This document shows positions 18,518 through 26,928 of a stretch of 64,000 nucleotides of DNA, one piece after another. The notes below the pieces were generated by a model. The model was not told the DNA's origin. It saw nothing but the letters and a program-made list of their open reading frames with translations, and did not search any database. Made by a program: the position numbers and the translations under genes. Position 1 is the first letter of the stretch. Each line of letters opens with the position of its first letter. The DNA comes from Alcanivoracaceae bacterium (GTDB taxonomy: Bacteria; Pseudomonadota; Gammaproteobacteria; Pseudomonadales; Alcanivoracaceae), in contig PAJO01000021.1 of the NCBI GenBank assembly GCA_002706085.1, forward strand, positions 1 to 64,000, given 5' to 3'.

Positions 18518-19641
18518 CCACGCCCATCTGGCTCAAGGACGAGCCCTGGCTGGCCAAGTGGTTGGGCTGGTTTCTGGACAAGCTGGAGAATCGTGATGGC
18601 GAGCCATCGACACGCGCCATCACCCGCCGCATCAAAAAGAGCACACTGCCGGCCCTCTACGACTTCAACGAAGACACCCAGGGCCGCTGGCAACTGCTGC
18701 AACACATCGCCCGCGACCATGGCATCTTCGAGATCCGCCTGGACAACAAACGCAGCGCTTTTCAGGAGCCCTACGAAAACGCCCAGTGCCGCCTGAACCC
18801 GGCCTGCGAACCGCTATTAAGAGAGTGGCTGAACCGCCCCAAACAAGACCCAGTGGTACAGGCATGGCTACAGGCCATCAACGAACACACCGCTACCTTC
18901 CAAGACAACGGCGAAGCCCTGCTGAATCAAAAGCCACAAATCCCCGGCCTCACCCCGGCAGAGATCGTCAGTGTCTTCGCCAACATCGGGCCATACCTGA
19001 ACCAAAACCTGACTCTCAGAGAAATCGCCGCCCGCTGTTTCAACGGCGACTCAAAGGCGCTGGATAACCGCTTCGAGCTACTGCTCAAACTCTACGGCGA
19101 CAACGCCAACGGCATCCAACCCCGACCACTGCTACTCACCGCCTGGGCGCCACCCGGCTTCAGCAAACTACTCATCGTCGAAAATCAGGACAGCTTCCTG
19201 CGCCTGGTCGAAAACCCACCCAAAGACTACGCCCTACTCTACAGCGGCGGCTTCCGCGCCAGCGCCACCCGCCTGAGCAGCGAACACACCCGCTTCGCCT
19301 TCCTCCCCGGCAGCGAACCGGAGCAGTTCAAAGCGCTTTTTATAAATATAGGGCTAGATGAACAAACGGAATGCTACTTCTGGGGCGACCTGGACTTCGC
19401 AGGCATGGGAATCCTGAAAGCACTAAGAAACAGCCTGCCCAACCTGCAAGCCTGGCAACCGGGCTACCAACCCATGCTGGAGTTACTGAACAACGGCGGC
19501 GGCCACACCCCACAACAAACCGGCAAAACCGCCCAAACCGACCCCGGCACCACCGGCTGCCCCTACACCGACACCACCCTGCTCCCCGCACTAAGACAAA
19601 CCCACACCGCCCTCGACCAGGAAGCCATCCACATCCCGTAG
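18514..19641 (+). CDS. jetD: Wadjet nuclease subunit JetD
   Basis: A 375-residue protein, close to the usual JetD size. JetD is the topoisomerase-VI-A-like subunit with a TOPRIM domain that cleaves the captured plasmid. The TOPRIM acidic residues are visible as the Glu of IVENQDSFLRL (about residue 227) and the DxD of FWGDLDFAGMGIL (about residue 290). The N-terminal half should hold the winged-helix DNA-binding part. The ATG overlaps the jetC stop. A REP array begins directly at the 3' end, and the last 45 residues (HTPQQTGKTAQTDPG onward) are low in complexity. Confidence 0.9.
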   Translation: MTTPIWLKDEPWLAKWLGWFLDKLENRDGEPSTRAITRRIKKSTLPALYDFNEDTQGRWQLLQHIARDHGIFEIRLDNKRSAFQEPYENAQCRLNPACEPLLREWLNRPKQDPVVQAWLQAINEHTATFQDNGEALLNQKPQIPGLTPAEIVSVFANIGPYLNQNLTLREIAARCFNGDSKALDNRFELLLKLYGDNANGIQPRPLLLTAWAPPGFSKLLIVENQDSFLRLVENPPKDYALLYSGGFRASATRLSSEHTRFAFLPGSEPEQFKALFINIGLDEQTECYFWGDLDFAGMGILKALRNSLPNLQAWQPGYQPMLELLNNGGGHTPQQTGKTAQTDPGTTGCPYTDTTLLPALRQTHTALDQEAIHIP

Positions 19642-19895
19642 GGCGGAAATTGGCGTGAGCCAATCTCCACCAACTGTAGGAGCCCCTCTCGAGGGACGAA
19701 CCGGCCAGCTACGACAACGCTTCCGTAGGAGCGTCGCTCGCGGCGCGATCCGAGCCCCAGCGAGGCCAAAACCCATCGCGCTGGAGCACCACCACCACGG
19801 TAAACCCACACACCATCGCCAGCAGGCTAGCTCCTACGGCGCAAACCCCTTCGGCCCTCCTGTAGGAGCGCATCTTGAGGCGCGAACCGTGCGAA
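19638..19895. repeat. REP/BIME array after jetD
   Basis: A TAGGGCGGAAATTGGCGTGA unit at about 19640 (same family as the inverted pair at 56818-56898) is followed by four GTAGGAGC-type units at about 19676, 19723, 19814 (inverted) and 19861. The rest of the stretch up to 20009 holds no gene I can support. Confidence 0.85.
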
Positions 19896-20009
19896 TCACG
19901 GAACCGACCGCAGGGCGATCAGGCCTCTGCAGCCCCTGCGAGGCCAACCCCGTCGCGGCGGAACCACCGCACCCACATCACACCCAAGGCCCTGCCCCAG
20001 CTTCAAGAT

Positions 20010-21230
20010 CTACTTCGCCGGAAACAACCCCGGCATCCATCGCTCAGCCAACCTTGCCGGGAACGCTATCTTCAACGGTGCCCGGGTACTGGCAGAAGTC
20101 ACCACACCTGCCTCCTGCAACGCAGAAACAATACGGCGCGCCTGCCGGTCACCCTTGCCAACGATTCCTGGCACCTCTGCACGCGGCAGTTCGCCACGAT
20201 AGAGAATGGCATCCAGCACATTGCCGGCATGTTGAGGAAGAACATCCATCCTGATTTCCTCCTCCACCCACAGCCGTATCCGCTCGCGAAGGCGGCCCGG
20301 CTGCACCAGCTCCTCCATAAAGCGAACCTGATCAATACAGGATTCCAGGAAAAACGCAGAGAACTCCGCCATCGCCCTCTCGCTACGGGCCCCACGGCCA
20401 TCCGTTACCCCCTGGCGCGGCTGATCACAGGCCATCAGATGGGCTTTGTAGCGCTCATTTTGCCTCGCCAACCCCCGCGCCACAGACCACAGCCCCCCCG
20501 TATCCATGGATTGCCTGAGCATCGCATAGGAAAAGAGACGAACCACCCGCCCATTACCATCCATAAAAGGGTGAATCCAAAGCAGCCGATGATGCGCGAC
20601 AGCGGCCGACACAATGGCCTCATGGTTACCCAGATTGCCGTAGGCCTCTTCAAACCGCCCCAGAAACCGTGGCACCGCACCGGAACTAATCGCCACATGT
20701 TTGCCTACCCGCACATCCCGTGTTCGCAGCGCCCCAGGCTCCACGCGATACTGCTCTCCCGAACCCGGGTCTTCCACCCAGCACAGCTCTTCCGGCAACA
20801 ACTCATAGAAGCGCCGATGAATCTCACAAATGCCTTCAGCCGTCATCACACGACCATCCAGCCCACCCTCATCAATCCACCGCTGCACCGCCACGTGCGC
20901 CAGCGCTTCCTGCTGCAAATCTCGCGCTTTCTTGTCGTCGCTATAATCGCCATGCAGAGCCCGCTCAATATCAACGGGATGCGTGTTGTGCCCTTCAATC
21001 AGATTGGAGTAATAGCAGTTCATCGTCCGCACCAACTCCGACAGCGCCGAGACCACCCCAGCCGGCAGACTGTTCTTGAACCCGGTAGAGACAGTCCCAA
21101 GCAGGAATGCAGACTCGGACAGCAACTCACGGCGATCCGAGCCCGCCGCAAACCGCATGGGCTCCATGCTGGAGACACTCTCCCCTCTGTCCTCTGCGGC
21201 ACCATTCCGCGCCTTTATGTCCGATTCCAT
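20010..21230 (-). CDS. Fic-family AMP-transferase
   Basis: A 406-residue Fic protein. The catalytic loop HPFMDGNGRVVR (about residues 219-230) is a complete HxFx(D/E)GNGRxxR motif, so adenylylation of protein Ser/Thr/Tyr residues is expected. An N-terminal SNLIEG segment (about residues 74-79) matches the [S/T]xxxE[G/N] inhibitory helix, which makes this a self-inhibited class II Fic protein. The C-terminal third (about 310-400) resembles a winged helix, as in many chromosomal Fic proteins. It stands alone between REP arrays and next to Wadjet; a defence or toxin role is possible but not shown by the sequence. Confidence 0.9.
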   Translation of the reverse strand: MESDIKARNGAAEDRGESVSSMEPMRFAAGSDRRELLSESAFLLGTVSTGFKNSLPAGVVSALSELVRTMNCYYSNLIEGHNTHPVDIERALHGDYSDDKKARDLQQEALAHVAVQRWIDEGGLDGRVMTAEGICEIHRRFYELLPEELCWVEDPGSGEQYRVEPGALRTRDVRVGKHVAISSGAVPRFLGRFEEAYGNLGNHEAIVSAAVAHHRLLWIHPFMDGNGRVVRLFSYAMLRQSMDTGGLWSVARGLARQNERYKAHLMACDQPRQGVTDGRGARSERAMAEFSAFFLESCIDQVRFMEELVQPGRLRERIRLWVEEEIRMDVLPQHAGNVLDAILYRGELPRAEVPGIVGKGDRQARRIVSALQEAGVVTSASTRAPLKIAFPARLAERWMPGLFPAK

Positions 21231-21254
21231 GTCCGCCTGCCGAATTAATTTTTT

Positions 21255-21290
21255 ATAGGTATACCATAATGTTACGAAAACAATAAGGGA
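21255..21290 (-). promoter_or_regulatory. Candidate promoter of the fic gene with a small palindrome
   Basis: On the minus strand an AT-rich stretch carries an extended -10-like TGGTATACC, containing the perfect 8-bp palindrome GGTATACC (21258-21265), about 30 bases upstream of the fic start. An alternative -10 is TATAAA just downstream. The -35 region (TTTTCG / TTGTTT) is weak. Confidence 0.4.
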
Positions 21291-21355
21291 GGAATTGTTT
21301 CACTCATGACCGGTTTAAAGTCCGGTTCCTCAGAGGCCGCCAGTGCCCCCAGACT

Positions 21356-21545
21356 ACCGCAGGAGCGTCGCTCGCGGCGCGATCCCCAACGCTCAATATC
21401 GCGCCGCCAGCGACGCCCCTACAAAGACAACAAACATCCCACCGCGAAAGCCCAGCCTTTCCCTGTGGGAGCCTGCCTGCAGGCGATCTTTACCCCAACA
21501 CCACCCGTAGGAGCGTCGCTCGCGGCGCGATCCGAGCCCCAGCGA
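21356..21545. repeat. REP/BIME array before the PIN antitoxin remnant
   Basis: A GTCGCTCGCGGC unit at about 21366 is paired with an inverted copy at about 21400-21425. They are followed by GTGGGAGCCTGCCTGCAGGC at about 21464 and another GTAGGAGCGTCGCTCGCGGC unit at about 21508. The last two, with their spacer, are nearly identical to 14501-14594. This fills most of the gap between fic and the next gene. Confidence 0.88.
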
Positions 21546-21590
21546 GGCCAAACCCCATCCGCTCCCACAGTAAACCCGCACACCAACGTC

Positions 21591-21833
21591 ATGAGCCTGA
21601 TCCCGCATCATCAGGAAGTGAGCACCCAGGAAGCCGCCAACCTACTCAACGTCAGCCGCCCCTTCCTGGTCGGCTTACTGGAAAAGGGTGAAATCCCGTT
21701 TCGCAAGGTCGGCTCACACCGTCGCGTACTGCTTACCGATGTGCTGACCTACAAGGAAACTGACGCCCGAAAACGCAAGCAAGCGCAGGACGAATTGGCG
21801 AAGCTGTCTCAGGAAGAGGACATGGGGTACTAG
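21591..21833 (+). CDS. Excisionase-type HTH antitoxin of a PIN toxin pair
   Basis: An 80-residue protein with a MerR/excisionase helix-turn-helix (VSTQEAANLLNVSRPFLVGLLEKGEIPFRKVGSHRRVLLTDV read in segments, residues 10-50), followed by a charged helical tail. This architecture is the usual antitoxin of PIN-domain toxins, and the next frame, starting 6 bases later, encodes the start of a PIN domain. The start is the ATG beginning MSLIPHH; upstream sequence in the same frame is REP-derived. The antitoxin looks complete while its toxin is not. Confidence 0.75.
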   Translation: MSLIPHHQEVSTQEAANLLNVSRPFLVGLLEKGEIPFRKVGSHRRVLLTDVLTYKETDARKRKQAQDELAKLSQEEDMGY

Positions 21834-21838
21834 GCGTC

Positions 21839-22030
21839 GTGAGCAAATTCACTGTCATCCTCGACGCCTGCGTCCTCTACCCCGCACCATTGCGGGATAC
21901 GCTGATGCGCCCAACCCTGACAGACCTGTTCAAGGCACACTGGACCGATGACATTGGTAATACCCATGGGCAGGATCTGTCACAAGCACTTCCCCGGTGG
22001 AAGGCCTCATCATCAAATTGGTTTCATTGA
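21839..22030 (+). pseudogene. Truncated PIN-domain toxin
   Basis: A GTG-initiated frame opens with the PIN start VILDACVLYPAPLRDTLM, carrying the first catalytic Asp, and continues TDLFKAHWTDDI as in full PIN toxins. At about residue 39 (near position 21955) the sequence turns into unrelated residues that are the antisense of the neighbouring minus-strand gene. The remaining PIN acidic residues are absent, so it cannot be an active RNase. The break marks a deletion or insertion point. Confidence 0.75.
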
Positions 22031-22577
22031 AATCCAGATCCGCACTTTCCTTTAGGCATTGCTCACACATGAACACCATGGTTTCCGCAACCAAGGCGAG
22101 CGACACAGGCGTTTCACATTTTGGAATGGCAAGCCGAACACGCTCTAGCTCGTCTCTTTCAATGACGAGCGGGTCATCTACTTCGGCCAGATCAAGAACA
22201 GCCTTGATCCATGCCTTCACTTCACTCTCAAGCTCTGGAGACACGCTCAGCGGTACCAGCTTTTCAAACTCGGCAAGCCACAGGTCATCATAACCAGCCA
22301 TATCCCCATCGCCCTCCAGGCGTCCCCAGTCATTGAAACACTTCGGAACAGCCAGCCCCTCAGAGCCAGCTCGAATCACGAAGGCATGGGAGGCGCCATC
22401 AGAGGCCAGGCGGTAAATCGTGTCTCCAGCATCGTAAATTTCGGTGGTAGAGCCACAATCCATCAGCGGCTTGCCCGCCAACGGAAAGGCGGCCCTTGTC
22501 TTCTCCACAAACGCGCCATCCAGCACAAAGCCAGTGCCCATATTCACTCCAGAAGCGTCGACCAAAAGAGGAATCAT
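21930..22577 (-). CDS. Kinase-fold-like protein, apparently 3'-truncated
   Basis: A 215-residue protein I do not firmly recognise. A GDTIYRLASDGASHAFVIRA stretch, a long helical middle and a C-terminal DFNETNLMMRP followed by EVLVTDP resemble the HxxN...TDP catalytic and metal-binding loops of kinase/phosphotransferase-fold proteins found in phages and mobile elements. The canonical His is replaced (DFNETN), so activity is doubtful. The last 8-10 residues run into sequence antisense to the truncated PIN gene, so the natural C-terminus has probably been lost. It does not appear to belong to the operon on its right. Confidence 0.4.
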   Translation of the reverse strand: MIPLLVDASGVNMGTGFVLDGAFVEKTRAAFPLAGKPLMDCGSTTEIYDAGDTIYRLASDGASHAFVIRAGSEGLAVPKCFNDWGRLEGDGDMAGYDDLWLAEFEKLVPLSVSPELESEVKAWIKAVLDLAEVDDPLVIERDELERVRLAIPKCETPVSLALVAETMVFMCEQCLKESADLDFNETNLMMRPSTGEVLVTDPAHGYYQCHRSSVP

Positions 22578-22771
22578 AGACGCCTATCCCGTTGGTCTCC
22601 TTTACAAACTGTAATCTTCATGCTCTGCACCCATAAAGATCCTTGCAAAAGCTTGAACCGCTATACACACACCCTTTCGCCGGTGTAGCGTGACTTACTT
22701 AAGCAGTTTCTCAAAGGTCAGATCACGGTTATGGAGATCTGTATTACCCTGACAATTCTTCCATGGTAAAA

Positions 22772-22796
22772 CAGCCCCCCAAGCATCAAGAGGCTG
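22772..22796 (-). terminator. Weak candidate terminator after the DUF262 gene
   Basis: Just past the DUF262 stop the minus strand reads CAGCC, about 15 bases, GGCTG, then TTTT. The stem is only 5 bp with a long loop. The rest of 22578-22801 shows no gene. Confidence 0.35.
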
Positions 22797-22801
22797 GGAA
22801 A

Positions 22802-24748
22802 TCATTCTATCTCATCATTTCTCTCATACTCTTCTTTGATCTCCTGGTAGCCTAAAAACCCTTTCAAAGACCACCGAAATTCCGCAAACTCCTTAAGCGA
22901 TTCTTCACGAATATTGTTTAATTCTTGATAAATGTTCAAATAATAGTTTTTAGACTTTCTCTGAAAGATTTTATCAACCCTTTTTTTTGCCAGGAAATAG
23001 TCTTTCTTCACGTCTCTGATTTGTTGAAGTTCAGAAGGTGGCTCATTACCAACGCCGTCGATATAGCGAGGCAGCTTATCCTCTAAATCATCTTTATTCC
23101 CTTGAATATTCGTTCTCAGCTCAAGAAGCGCAAAATTCCCAAGCCTTTTCTTTTCTTTCTTTGCTTCACGACTACTGCCGATGCCTGACTTGTTATTTTC
23201 TACCGCCCAAAGATGCTCTACGGAATAAAAATCACCAGACTTTCCTTCACTGCGCTTCATCAGGATTTTATCGATGGGGATCGTTTTATTGGGACGAAGA
23301 TAAGCCTCATAGTTCATCAAAAAATACCGTATCCCTCCCCATTGGAAGAAATCTTTATTACCATCGGCATCCATGTCAAAACTCTCAAGAAACCGGGCGT
23401 CGTTAGCCACATCGTAGGCGAACCAAACGAGAAGATACTCAAGGATTGATTCATCAGAATCAAATTGTTTACTATCTATTTCTTCATATTCATTTGCGTA
23501 GTCTGCCAATGTCTCATCGTAATAATGCTTGGCATAGGCATAGATCTCAGCTTGGTGCGAATCGTTACGACTAATCACTCCCCAAGCCATGTACACACGA
23601 AAGTTAACCACCTCAATCAACCTCAGAAGATGGGCAAGCTTGGGGACATCATGCTCAAGCTTGCTCACCAACGCCAGAAACAGCGGCATTATGGATGCAT
23701 GCCTGACCTGAGCTCGCAATTGATCAAAAACAGGTATTAAAGCCTGATTAATTTCATCATGATCACGCCCATAAAGACGCGCATACCAAACCGAAGACTG
23801 GCAAATGAACTCCAGAATCTCATCAACCATTTTGATTGAATAGTCCCGCTGCTTTTTGTCACCCAATGCAGAATCAACATCAACTTTTCTCTTTATCATC
23901 TCATAGCCCTTCTGGCTATCAGACTTGCTTAGTCCCAACTTAGCAATCAATGCGTAGCGTAAAAAAGCCCCCTCATCACCTGACGAAGTCTTAGCCGCTC
24001 TGTTAAGATTTTTAATAATATCCGCCCACTTGGAATCAATTTTCTTCCTAAGAGTTTTAGCTCCGAGCTTTGAAGAGCAATAAATCAAGTAATTTTTTAC
24101 TTTCTCTAGCTCACTGAGAGACTTACCCCTATTATTGATCACCTCAAACATGATCCCGGTTTCTGCATCCTCCTTAGGCGCGTACACCATGAATCCAAGC
24201 TTATTCTCAATAACAGAGAGAATATCTGAAGCAGCAATACCATTGGCGCCACTTTCAGACAACCAACGCCGACAAGCCTGCCTTGCCTCAATAATTCTTT
24301 GATCTGCCTCAAGATACAATTTCTTATCCCTGGCCGGCCTGCCATTGATGATATGCTCGACGTAGAGATCATTGCTTTGAGAATTTAGCGAAAGGACTTG
24401 CACCTCACTTCCATAATCCCCTCTGGAGAAGTAAAGCCCCTTTATTCTCTCTCTCTCATTTTTATCCACATCCTCCATAACAACGGAAATAAGAATCGAC
24501 AAAGTTGTCAATCTCTGCTGACCATCCACTACATGGTAGACCACAGAATCATCCGGCCGACTTAAAACCAAAGTACCAGTAAAATGTGTCACGGATTGCT
24601 TATCTTTTATCAAATGACCGATATCTTCCAAGAGATCGTTTACCTGTTTCTTTTGCCATGAGTACCCCCTCTGATAATCAGGGACTCTAAAAAAGTTTTC
24701 ATTGAAAATAGTCGGCAAATCAACCAGCTCAAACCCAATCCCAGTCAC
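22802..24748 (-). CDS. DUF262/DUF1524 protein, GmrSD-like type IV restriction candidate
   Basis: A 648-residue protein. The N-terminal DUF262 domain has YQRGYSW (about residues 25-31) and the nucleotide-handling motif DGQQRLTT (about 74-81). The C-terminal part resembles DUF1524 (SVEHLW, later KKRLGNFALLELRTN), the HNH-like nuclease domain of GmrSD-type enzymes that cut modified DNA. The usual HxxP of DUF1524 appears as HLWA, so the nuclease may deviate. It is the last gene of the minus-strand train, 52 bases after the RelE-UvrD gene. It is clearly AT-richer than its upstream neighbours, suggesting separate acquisition. Confidence 0.78.
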   Translation of the reverse strand: MTGIGFELVDLPTIFNENFFRVPDYQRGYSWQKKQVNDLLEDIGHLIKDKQSVTHFTGTLVLSRPDDSVVYHVVDGQQRLTTLSILISVVMEDVDKNERERIKGLYFSRGDYGSEVQVLSLNSQSNDLYVEHIINGRPARDKKLYLEADQRIIEARQACRRWLSESGANGIAASDILSVIENKLGFMVYAPKEDAETGIMFEVINNRGKSLSELEKVKNYLIYCSSKLGAKTLRKKIDSKWADIIKNLNRAAKTSSGDEGAFLRYALIAKLGLSKSDSQKGYEMIKRKVDVDSALGDKKQRDYSIKMVDEILEFICQSSVWYARLYGRDHDEINQALIPVFDQLRAQVRHASIMPLFLALVSKLEHDVPKLAHLLRLIEVVNFRVYMAWGVISRNDSHQAEIYAYAKHYYDETLADYANEYEEIDSKQFDSDESILEYLLVWFAYDVANDARFLESFDMDADGNKDFFQWGGIRYFLMNYEAYLRPNKTIPIDKILMKRSEGKSGDFYSVEHLWAVENNKSGIGSSREAKKEKKRLGNFALLELRTNIQGNKDDLEDKLPRYIDGVGNEPPSELQQIRDVKKDYFLAKKRVDKIFQRKSKNYYLNIYQELNNIREESLKEFAEFRWSLKGFLGYQEIKEEYERNDEIE

Positions 24749-24800
24749 AACAAACTCCTTTTCGAATGTTTTTTATATATTTAAGAAAAAACCAAATTCG

Positions 24801-26918
24801 TCACATTTCGGAACCAAACCACTCACTCATCACCCCATACCCAAACACATACGCCAACTTCCTCGCCCTTGTCAGGCTCACATACACCAGCGCACGCTCC
24901 TCGTTTTCAAGCTGTCTTCGGGTAACCGCATCAGCAGCTGAATTGACCACGAAATCCAGGGGAACCACCCCCTTGTTGGCAGAAGTGAGAAAAACTGCAT
25001 CAAACTCCAGACCCTTGACCCTGTGCATGGTCGCCAGATTGATCGAACCTTCAGGAGTGCTTGAGCTTCGCCCGTCAAGGGTGTGACAAAGCTGGTTCTT
25101 GCCTTCAAGAGTAGCCTGCAAACTGGCGAGCTCTTTACGCGTACGAGCGATAACGCAACACGCCTCGGGAGCGAGACTGTGCTCCTTGATCGCGCCCAGA
25201 ATCGCGCCGACCTGCTGATCAATGGAATCAAAGCACTGAACCACCGGGGCAGGGCCATGCATCAAGGAGTGGTAGAAACGATGAGTGTCCTCCCCTCCAT
25301 CCAGATCATCCACTTCGACATTCTCGAGAATACTGACTGCCAATTTTCGTGTTTCATCGGTTGTGCGGTAATTCACTTTCAGCCTTGCACTCCGCCCCCG
25401 GATATCAATGCCACACTGCCCCAGAACCACCTTGTTCTTGCCATAAATCCGCTGATGACCATCACCAACGATGAAGATATCGTTTTCCCCTTTCGGCACT
25501 AACGCACGTAGCAACAGGAATGCCTGGGTGCCCATATCCTGGGCTTCATCGACAACCACAGAACAGATATTCGGGCGGAGCTCCGGGTTTGCCTCCAGCA
25601 ACTCGCGGGCATCGCGATAGGCATCATCCGTTTCCTTTAGGTGATTGCTGGCCAGAAGATGACGGAATCGCTCAAAAACAGGCCAGATCTCGATCCGCTG
25701 CTTGCGATTCAATCGAGTCCCCCGACCCAGGCGTGACGCTTTCTTGTACTCATCCACACTGGATATGGATTGTGGCTGTATCACCCTGGCCCATTCCTCC
25801 TGAAAGAAGGCCATACTCAGATCGATACCCGCTGGCTTTTCTGAATAAGCCTGGGTCCAGAGCTGCCTTTCCTGCCGGCTGTCCATCAGCAGCCCATAGT
25901 CATAGCCGCGCTTCTTCAGGAACCCCATCACCCAGGCATCCAGGTTCATGACCTCGATCCGCTCCAGCTCATCCTGGCTGCAAATCTTGTTCAGGTTCTG
26001 CTGAATATCCGTTGCCAGATTACGTGTAAAGGTGGTGAAGAGGATCTTCGAGCCTGCAGAGGCCACATGGTCTGCCAGCCATTTAGCCCTATGCATGGCG
26101 ACCACGGTTTTACCGGTACCCGCGCCGCCCAGCACCCGCACGGCACCATTCTTTTTTCCCTCAACCAGCCGCCGCTGGGCGGGATGAAGGAAGACACGCC
26201 ATTTCTCGATGGACTGATTCAATACCGTCTTGAGCTCTTCTTCATTATCAGCGACGGCAAAATGCGCCTGCGTTTCCGGGCGGGCCAATGCCGCGGTAAA
26301 GTCACTGGTATCCACCGTCTCTGGCGCCGCCGGAACCACTTCGTTATACGCTTCTTCAAAGCTGGCCCCCGCCATCAACAGGAACAGCCCTTCATAGGCA
26401 TCTTCTGGAAGCTGTTCGTTTACCTTGGCCGATTCCAGATGCGCCTCTATCTTCATTTCCCGCACCAATGGCAACGCATCCTCAGGGACACCAAGCTGCA
26501 ATAGCTGTCGGTCCCGAATGGCATCAAACAGGCCCGGTCGATCCGGCATTCCTTTCTCGACATCTGCTTGTTTGGCTGTGTTTTCCTCTGCCGTGTAGAC
26601 CTGCAAGGTCCCGGTATTGGGGTTGATTTCCACCTTTCGCTTGGATGCCCAGTTGTAGGCATCATCGTGATGATCCACATACAGCATCAGGTAGAGATCT
26701 TCCTTTTCTGCCGCTGCGAGGATAATACGTACATCCTGGTTAACCCTGATGGAACGCAGCTTGTCGTCCCTGAATGCCGCCAATTTTTCGTAATGCAGGC
26801 CGCTATGCCAGGGATCATTCTGAAACAGCATGACGGCCTTGTTGGCCTGGCTCTGTTCGTTCGGGGTCAACTTGATCAGGCTGTTAAAGTACTTATCGGA
26901 AAATGCAACGCTCGCCAT
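24801..26918 (-). CDS. RelE-like domain fused to a UvrD/Rep superfamily 1 helicase
   Basis: A 705-residue protein with a perfect AAGGAG site 6 bases before the chosen ATG. Residues 1 to about 95 (MASVAFSDKYFNSL, then RSIRVNQDVRIILAA and LYVDHHDDAYNWA) look like a RelE/ParE-type toxin fold. The rest is a UvrD-type helicase: Walker A GGAGTGKT (about residue 265), motif II VVVDEAQDMG, GDGHQRIYG, NYRTTDETRK, motif V MHRVKGLEFDAV and motif VI VSLTRARKLAYV. All core helicase motifs are present. It begins 10 bases after the DEAD/DUF1998 gene, so the two helicases are probably made together. Confidence 0.88.
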   Translation of the reverse strand: MASVAFSDKYFNSLIKLTPNEQSQANKAVMLFQNDPWHSGLHYEKLAAFRDDKLRSIRVNQDVRIILAAAEKEDLYLMLYVDHHDDAYNWASKRKVEINPNTGTLQVYTAEENTAKQADVEKGMPDRPGLFDAIRDRQLLQLGVPEDALPLVREMKIEAHLESAKVNEQLPEDAYEGLFLLMAGASFEEAYNEVVPAAPETVDTSDFTAALARPETQAHFAVADNEEELKTVLNQSIEKWRVFLHPAQRRLVEGKKNGAVRVLGGAGTGKTVVAMHRAKWLADHVASAGSKILFTTFTRNLATDIQQNLNKICSQDELERIEVMNLDAWVMGFLKKRGYDYGLLMDSRQERQLWTQAYSEKPAGIDLSMAFFQEEWARVIQPQSISSVDEYKKASRLGRGTRLNRKQRIEIWPVFERFRHLLASNHLKETDDAYRDARELLEANPELRPNICSVVVDEAQDMGTQAFLLLRALVPKGENDIFIVGDGHQRIYGKNKVVLGQCGIDIRGRSARLKVNYRTTDETRKLAVSILENVEVDDLDGGEDTHRFYHSLMHGPAPVVQCFDSIDQQVGAILGAIKEHSLAPEACCVIARTRKELASLQATLEGKNQLCHTLDGRSSSTPEGSINLATMHRVKGLEFDAVFLTSANKGVVPLDFVVNSAADAVTRRQLENEERALVYVSLTRARKLAYVFGYGVMSEWFGSEM

Positions 26919-26928
26919 CTCAAACTCC

